From: Chitinophaga rhizophila
GTDB lineage: Bacteria > Bacteroidota > Bacteroidia > Chitinophagales > Chitinophagaceae
Reading direction: 5' to 3'
Length of the DNA: 64,000 nt
Assembly (NCBI RefSeq): GCF_019492185.1
Contig: NZ_JAICCF010000004.1
Span: 930,001 to 994,000 of the forward strand
Position numbers and translations under genes: made by a program. The notes beneath the pieces were generated by a model. That model saw only the letters and a list, made by a program, of their open reading frames with translations. It was not told the DNA's origin and searched no databases. Positions 59,937-64,000 of this stretch are shown in pieces. Each line of letters opens with the position of its first letter. Position 1 is the stretch's first letter.

Positions 59937-60203
59937 ATGACACTTTACGTATCAAATCTTATGTCCAATATAAACGAAGATGATCTGTACGCCTCTTTTT
60001 CTCCATTTGGCAGCATCATTTCATGCAAAGTCATCAGAGATAAATATACCGGCAGTTCGAGAGGTTTCGCTTTCATTGATATGGAAGAAGAGGAAGGACA
60101 GAAAGCTATCAGCGGTATGGACAGACAGGAGATCAATGGTCGCCCTGTAAACGTTTCTGTAGCGCGTGAGCGTGCGCCAAGACCTAGCGACAGACGTTAC
60201 TAA
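59937..60203 (+). CDS. RRM RNA-binding protein (88 aa)
   Basis: A single RNA recognition motif fills the protein: RNP2 TLYVSNL (residues 2-8) and RNP1 SRGFAFIDM (41-49) with its Phe pair, ending in a short basic tail (RERAPRPSDRRY). Such small Rbp proteins resemble the cold-induced Rbp family of cyanobacteria; in Bacteroidota they bind single-stranded RNA broadly. The leader is long (about 265 bases). It lies between two paralogous NtrC-type regulators, and 48 bases separate it from the second. The ATG at 59937 starts the first strand; the longer frame from 59871 looks spurious. Confidence 0.93.
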   Translation: MTLYVSNLMSNINEDDLYASFSPFGSIISCKVIRDKYTGSSRGFAFIDMEEEEGQKAISGMDRQEINGRPVNVSVARERAPRPSDRRY

Positions 60204-60251
60204 TAGTTTCCGTTTCCGCTTCTTCTATTGTTTACCTCATAATCCGCACAT

Positions 60252-61667
60252 ATGCAATCGATCCTTGTCATAGATGACGAAATCAATATCTGTACGCTGC
60301 TGTCCACCATACTCGGCAAAGAAGGGTATCATGTGGAATACAGCCTTTCCGGCGCTAACGCGTTGAAAATGATGAAAGAAAGGTCTTTTGATCTTGTTTT
60401 CTGCGACTACCGGTTAAAAGACAAGGAGATTGATGGCAGTATGATCGCGCGTAAAGTATCGGAGGAACATCCTTCTACCAGCGTGATCATCATGACCGGG
60501 TATCCGGATGTAAGAATTGCGATACAGCTGATCAAAAGCGGTATTTCGGATTATGTAAGTAAACCATTTAACGCGGGCCAGCTGGTACTATTGGCTAAAA
60601 AGACATTGATGCGGCAGCAGACAGCTGCTGCATCTACCCCCTCACTTCCTTCCAACTTCCCTCCTGCAGCACCTGCCCCTCATCCGGTAGTGAAAAAAGC
60701 ACCCGTTAATACTTTCATATATGGAGACAGCCGGGCGTCCAAAGACCTGCATGAGCAGATCAGACTGATAGCCTCGACAGATTACAGCGTCATCATTATG
60801 GGAGAAACCGGTACCGGCAAAGAGTCGGTGGCTCACCTCATCCACAGTCAGAGTAAACGCAAAGACAAACCTTTTATAGCTATAGACTGCGGCTGCCTAT
60901 CCAGAGAACTGGGATCCAGCGAGCTGTTTGGTCATGAAAAAGGCGCATTTACAGGAGCAATAGCCGCTAAAACCGGCGCTTTTGTCGAAGCAAATGGCGG
61001 TACCCTCTTTCTGGATGAAATAGGTAATCTTACGCATGATGTGCAAACTACCCTGCTCCGTGCGATCCAGGAAAGGCTTGTGAGAGCGGTTGGAAGTACC
61101 CAGGAAATCCGGGTAGATATCCGTATCATCGTTGCTTCTAATGAAGATCTTCAACAGAATGTACTGACCGGTAAATTCCGGGAAGACCTGTATTACCGCC
61201 TGAATGAGTTTACGGTAAATGTTCCTCCGTTACGGGAACGGCAGGAAGACATGCCGCTTTTTACGCAGCTTTTCAAGCAGATGGTAGAACAGGAGCTGAG
61301 TAAGACATGCGGCGACTTCCAGGAAGAGCTGCTGGAAGCACTTTATAGATACCCATGGCCTGGAAATATCAGAGAACTTAAAAATGTTATCAGGCGTCTG
61401 TGTCTGCTGGCTGGATCGGGCGAGATCATTTCATGTCGCCACCTGCCGGAGGAGATGCAGGAGAAAGCGCTGGCACCTGTGGCTGTACAGGAAGCCCCGT
61501 TTGACCATAACGTCAACCTTAAAGAGGCTTCCAGGTTAGCTGAGTACAACAAGATCATCTCCGTATTACAGAAGGTGCGGTACAACAAATCGGCCGCCGC
61601 CAGGGCGATGAATATAGACCGTAAGACGTTATATAATAAACTTCAGTCGCTTAATATATTATTATAG
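60252..61667 (+). CDS. NtrC-type response regulator B (471 aa)
   Basis: The same architecture as the gene at 58117, with high similarity from start to end: receiver Asp52 in VFCDYRL, Walker A GETGTGKE, GHEKGAFTGA, GGTLFLDEIGN, and the Fis-type end KSAAARAMNIDRKTLYNKL. The linker after the receiver is the main difference (an Ala/Pro/Ser stretch). It lies 48 bases after the RRM gene in the same direction and could share its transcript. The 3' end nearly touches the convergent cytochrome gene (5 bases between stops). The pair clearly arose by duplication. Confidence 0.92.
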   Translation: MQSILVIDDEINICTLLSTILGKEGYHVEYSLSGANALKMMKERSFDLVFCDYRLKDKEIDGSMIARKVSEEHPSTSVIIMTGYPDVRIAIQLIKSGISDYVSKPFNAGQLVLLAKKTLMRQQTAAASTPSLPSNFPPAAPAPHPVVKKAPVNTFIYGDSRASKDLHEQIRLIASTDYSVIIMGETGTGKESVAHLIHSQSKRKDKPFIAIDCGCLSRELGSSELFGHEKGAFTGAIAAKTGAFVEANGGTLFLDEIGNLTHDVQTTLLRAIQERLVRAVGSTQEIRVDIRIIVASNEDLQQNVLTGKFREDLYYRLNEFTVNVPPLRERQEDMPLFTQLFKQMVEQELSKTCGDFQEELLEALYRYPWPGNIRELKNVIRRLCLLAGSGEIISCRHLPEEMQEKALAPVAVQEAPFDHNVNLKEASRLAEYNKIISVLQKVRYNKSAAARAMNIDRKTLYNKLQSLNILL

Positions 61668-61672
61668 TCTGG

Positions 61673-63952
61673 CTATTGCAGCTCAGCCATTGTAAATGAC
61701 TTCTGTCTGCCCTTATAACGTTTCCTGACATCCTGGATATCTTTTTCTGTTACTTTGCCGGCGCGGTTGCTCCATGCCCCCCGGATATAACTGATTACTT
61801 CCGCAATATCCTTATCTGAAAACTCGTCGTTACTGCCAATACCTGGCATGTCGCCACTGATCTCAGGCGCTTTATAGTGTTTGCCGGCAACAGTTACCGG
61901 CCCGGTAAGTCCGAATAATACGATGGCCGTCAGCCTATACTTATCTCCCGTTACTATTTCTGACTGATTCAGCGGAGGCGCGAGTGACTGTATACCATCT
62001 CCATCTGCACCATGGCAGGTCTGGCACACAGTCTTAAATAACATGGCCCCTCTGGGATAAGTCTTCTGCAGACTTTCATCCATACTAGCCTTTCTGTGAT
62101 TCTCTATATCCTTCATCACACGTTTCAATCGTTTAGCCAGGACCAGCGTTGTATCCGGGTTCAAACTTTTCAGCTGCTGCTGCAACTGGGTTTCTTTACC
62201 TGCCATAGCCGCAATCACCGCATCAGCAACATATGGATCATTGGGATATCTGGTCATCAGCTGCTTCTTCAGTGGCTCCGCATCTTTATATAGCTGAGGC
62301 GGTAAAGCAGGCAGTAGTAGCGCTACATAAGGTGCCAGGAACACGTTTTCTTCCATACGGGCCAGTTCATCTATTGCCTCTTTACCATTGGCAACATTGA
62401 TGACAGATGGCAAAGCCGCCAGGCCCTGAGCCTGTAAGTAGGGATTTGCCTGCCGCAGCAATACCATCACGTCTGACAACTGTAATGCACCAAGACCTTC
62501 CAGCGTCCAGAGCGCATGAATCTGTGCGTACAGGCTATCTTTCTGTTGCAATAACGAACGTAAAGCCGGAACCAGCGATATATGCCGGTGATCTATTATC
62601 ATCTGCTGCGCTTTATCTCTGAGCCAGCCATTGTTGTTGCTAAGTAATGCCAGCAATACAGCCGGGTTGTTGTCGATTTTTACCGGTAAAGGGTGTGTGC
62701 CGGCGGGTACAATCCGGTATATACGTCCGCAGTTCAGGGGGTTAGTGAGGTTACGGCTCTTTATTTCATTCTTCAGATAGGGCGTCAGGTAGGTCTTATG
62801 CTGGATGATACCCCGGTACATATCGACAATATATAAAGCCCCATCGGGACCGTCGTATAGACTTACAGGTCTGAAGCGCTCGTCTGTACTGGACAGAAAT
62901 TCTTTATTTGGATAAGCCTGATGGCCTTTTACGATGTATCCGCTGTCTTTGACGATATTCCTTTTAATGAGGTTGGCGGAAGGTTCAGCCACGAAGATGT
63001 TATTGTCTAAGTCTTTCCCGAGGAGGCCGCCACGGTATACCAATGGACTACAGGCAGCAGTCATTTTGACGAGGCGGAGGCTGTCATTGAGCGTACCTTT
63101 CATATATCCCCTGTTGACACCGGTAGTTGCCCTGGCAGGATATACCCGGTTATCAGGTACGATCTTCTCATCATAGCCTGACACATTTTTCTGTTCGGTG
63201 TTATTAGCGCCAAGTCCTGGAGGGAAGTAATCACCGATTACATTTTCAGAGTTGTTATTGTAATAAAGTCTGCCGAAGTTATCCTGGGAAATCCCCCACT
63301 GTCCGCGGAAGTGAGTCTGCTGTTTTAGCCATTTGTCTCCAACTCTGCGATAGCGTTTATCAGACTTGGCATTATATATCCAGTTATCTACAGCGCGTAG
63401 TAGTCCGTTGGGCTGATGCTCTACATTACCGCCTTCTGTGTATTTGTTATCCACCAGGGTCCGTTTACCTGGCTGGTCATTGTTGATTTCCACGAACCAG
63501 AGTCTGGGCGGTTCTGCCACCAGGATACCATTTTCTACCAGGCAGATAGCCCTTGGCAGCACGAGGGAATCCATGAATACAGTACGTTTATCTGCTTTCC
63601 CATCCTGATTGGTATCTTCCAGTATCACAATTTTGCCATTGGGTATATCTTCTCCTGTTCCCAGCGTATCAGGCATATAACCCGTCATCTCGACAACCCA
63701 CATACGTCCTTTTTCGTCAAATGTCATGGCCACCGGAACAGTAACTAACGGTTCGGCGGCGACGAGTTGTACTTCCAGGCCTTTGTCTACCGCCATATGG
63801 GAAATAGCAGTAGTAGCATCCAGCACAGCGGATACAGCATACTTTTCACGTATTGCCAGAGAGTCAGATTGTTTGTCCGGCGTCTTACTTGTATCTGTGT
63901 GACATGCTGAGAGCCATAAGCCGATCGCTAGAAGATATAACCTGGAATACAT
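61673..63952 (-). CDS. PVC-type heme lipoprotein with a dehydrogenase-like propeller and cytochrome c tail (759 aa)
   Basis: A lipoprotein signal with Cys17 (LWLSAC) is followed by a beta-propeller of the sugar-dehydrogenase type (MTFDEKGRMWVVEMTGYMPD, ILEDTNQDGKADKRTVF, NVEHQPNGLLRAVDNWIYNAKS, GPDGALYIVDMYRGIIQHKTY), then a helical HEAT-like region, and a class I cytochrome c domain with CQTCHG and a late Met (SGDMPGIGSN). The family is widespread in Planctomycetes and Bacteroidota and acts in the periplasm; a carbohydrate or other oxidative role is assumed but its electron acceptor and substrate are not known. A TATATTTG lies 33 bases upstream on the minus strand. Confidence 0.88.
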   Translation of the reverse strand: MYSRLYLLAIGLWLSACHTDTSKTPDKQSDSLAIREKYAVSAVLDATTAISHMAVDKGLEVQLVAAEPLVTVPVAMTFDEKGRMWVVEMTGYMPDTLGTGEDIPNGKIVILEDTNQDGKADKRTVFMDSLVLPRAICLVENGILVAEPPRLWFVEINNDQPGKRTLVDNKYTEGGNVEHQPNGLLRAVDNWIYNAKSDKRYRRVGDKWLKQQTHFRGQWGISQDNFGRLYYNNNSENVIGDYFPPGLGANNTEQKNVSGYDEKIVPDNRVYPARATTGVNRGYMKGTLNDSLRLVKMTAACSPLVYRGGLLGKDLDNNIFVAEPSANLIKRNIVKDSGYIVKGHQAYPNKEFLSSTDERFRPVSLYDGPDGALYIVDMYRGIIQHKTYLTPYLKNEIKSRNLTNPLNCGRIYRIVPAGTHPLPVKIDNNPAVLLALLSNNNGWLRDKAQQMIIDHRHISLVPALRSLLQQKDSLYAQIHALWTLEGLGALQLSDVMVLLRQANPYLQAQGLAALPSVINVANGKEAIDELARMEENVFLAPYVALLLPALPPQLYKDAEPLKKQLMTRYPNDPYVADAVIAAMAGKETQLQQQLKSLNPDTTLVLAKRLKRVMKDIENHRKASMDESLQKTYPRGAMLFKTVCQTCHGADGDGIQSLAPPLNQSEIVTGDKYRLTAIVLFGLTGPVTVAGKHYKAPEISGDMPGIGSNDEFSDKDIAEVISYIRGAWSNRAGKVTEKDIQDVRKRYKGRQKSFTMAELQ

Positions 63953-63984
63953 GATGAATGAGAAATTAGGAATTAGGAATGGGG

Positions 63985-63992
63985 CAAATATA
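63985..63992 (-). promoter_or_regulatory. -7 element of the heme lipoprotein gene
   Basis: TATATTTG on the minus strand, exact TAnnTTTG. The predicted start site is about 25 bases before the ATG at 63952. The window ends before a -33 box could be seen. Confidence 0.5.
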
Positions 63993-64000
63993 AGAGTCGG

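Overview
The window is chromosomal DNA of a Bacteroidota bacterium, most likely a Chitinophaga-type member of the Chitinophagaceae. Evidence: two type IX secretion cargo proteins (a gliding-motility CHU C-terminal domain and a type A sorting domain), a DUF2723 membrane protein, a futalosine-pathway menaquinone gene, a tyrosine recombinase of the Bacteroidota type, and many promoters of the phylum's TTTG / TAnnTTTG form instead of -35/-10 boxes. Shine-Dalgarno sequences are mostly absent.

Region 1 (about 1-7.9 kb) looks like a decaying integrated element. It has an O-antigen ligase-like gene cut by the left edge, small unknown genes, an AraC-type regulator, a sigma factor that has lost region 4 behind a consensus promoter, a multiply frameshifted gene, a small XRE regulator divergent from an unknown gene across a perfect 18-bp palindrome, a broken SRAP peptidase, and a tyrosine recombinase reading away from the 3' end of tRNA-Lys. 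The distal att site was not found.

Region 2 (8-36 kb) is housekeeping and mixed: a short-chain dehydrogenase, a SAM hydroxide adenosyltransferase, DUF2723, a Zn-ribbon protein, a 43-residue phosphoglycerate kinase remnant, a periplasmic sugar isomerase-like protein, a VWA/AAA+ pair, a Tat-exported Gfo/Idh/MocA protein, ankyrin, two exported metallophosphoesterases, acetyltransferases, an SseB/DUF416/DUF92 run, an Omp85 barrel with an unusual N-terminal domain, tRNA-Cys, a nucleoside phosphorylase, dapF, corA, NUDIX and a queuosine-precursor transporter.

Region 3 (36.5-44.3 kb) is a surface-polysaccharide locus: four glycosyltransferases, a Wzx-type flippase, wecB and an NlpC/P60 lipoprotein. 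Two local tandem duplications sit at gene 3' ends here.

Region 4 (44.5-64 kb) holds dnaE, trxA, a non-coding 187-bp tandem array, the two T9SS cargo genes, mqnE, a DUF192 lipoprotein, a 67-bp perfect palindrome, two paralogous NtrC-type regulators flanking an RRM RNA-binding protein, and a PQQ/heme-type lipoprotein with a C-terminal cytochrome c domain.

The most unusual signals are the 187-bp array, the related long palindromes at 31 kb and 57 kb, the regulator-RRM-regulator arrangement with a long RRM leader, and the kinase-like motif fused to an Omp85 barrel. All family calls rest on reading motifs by eye; no database search was run.
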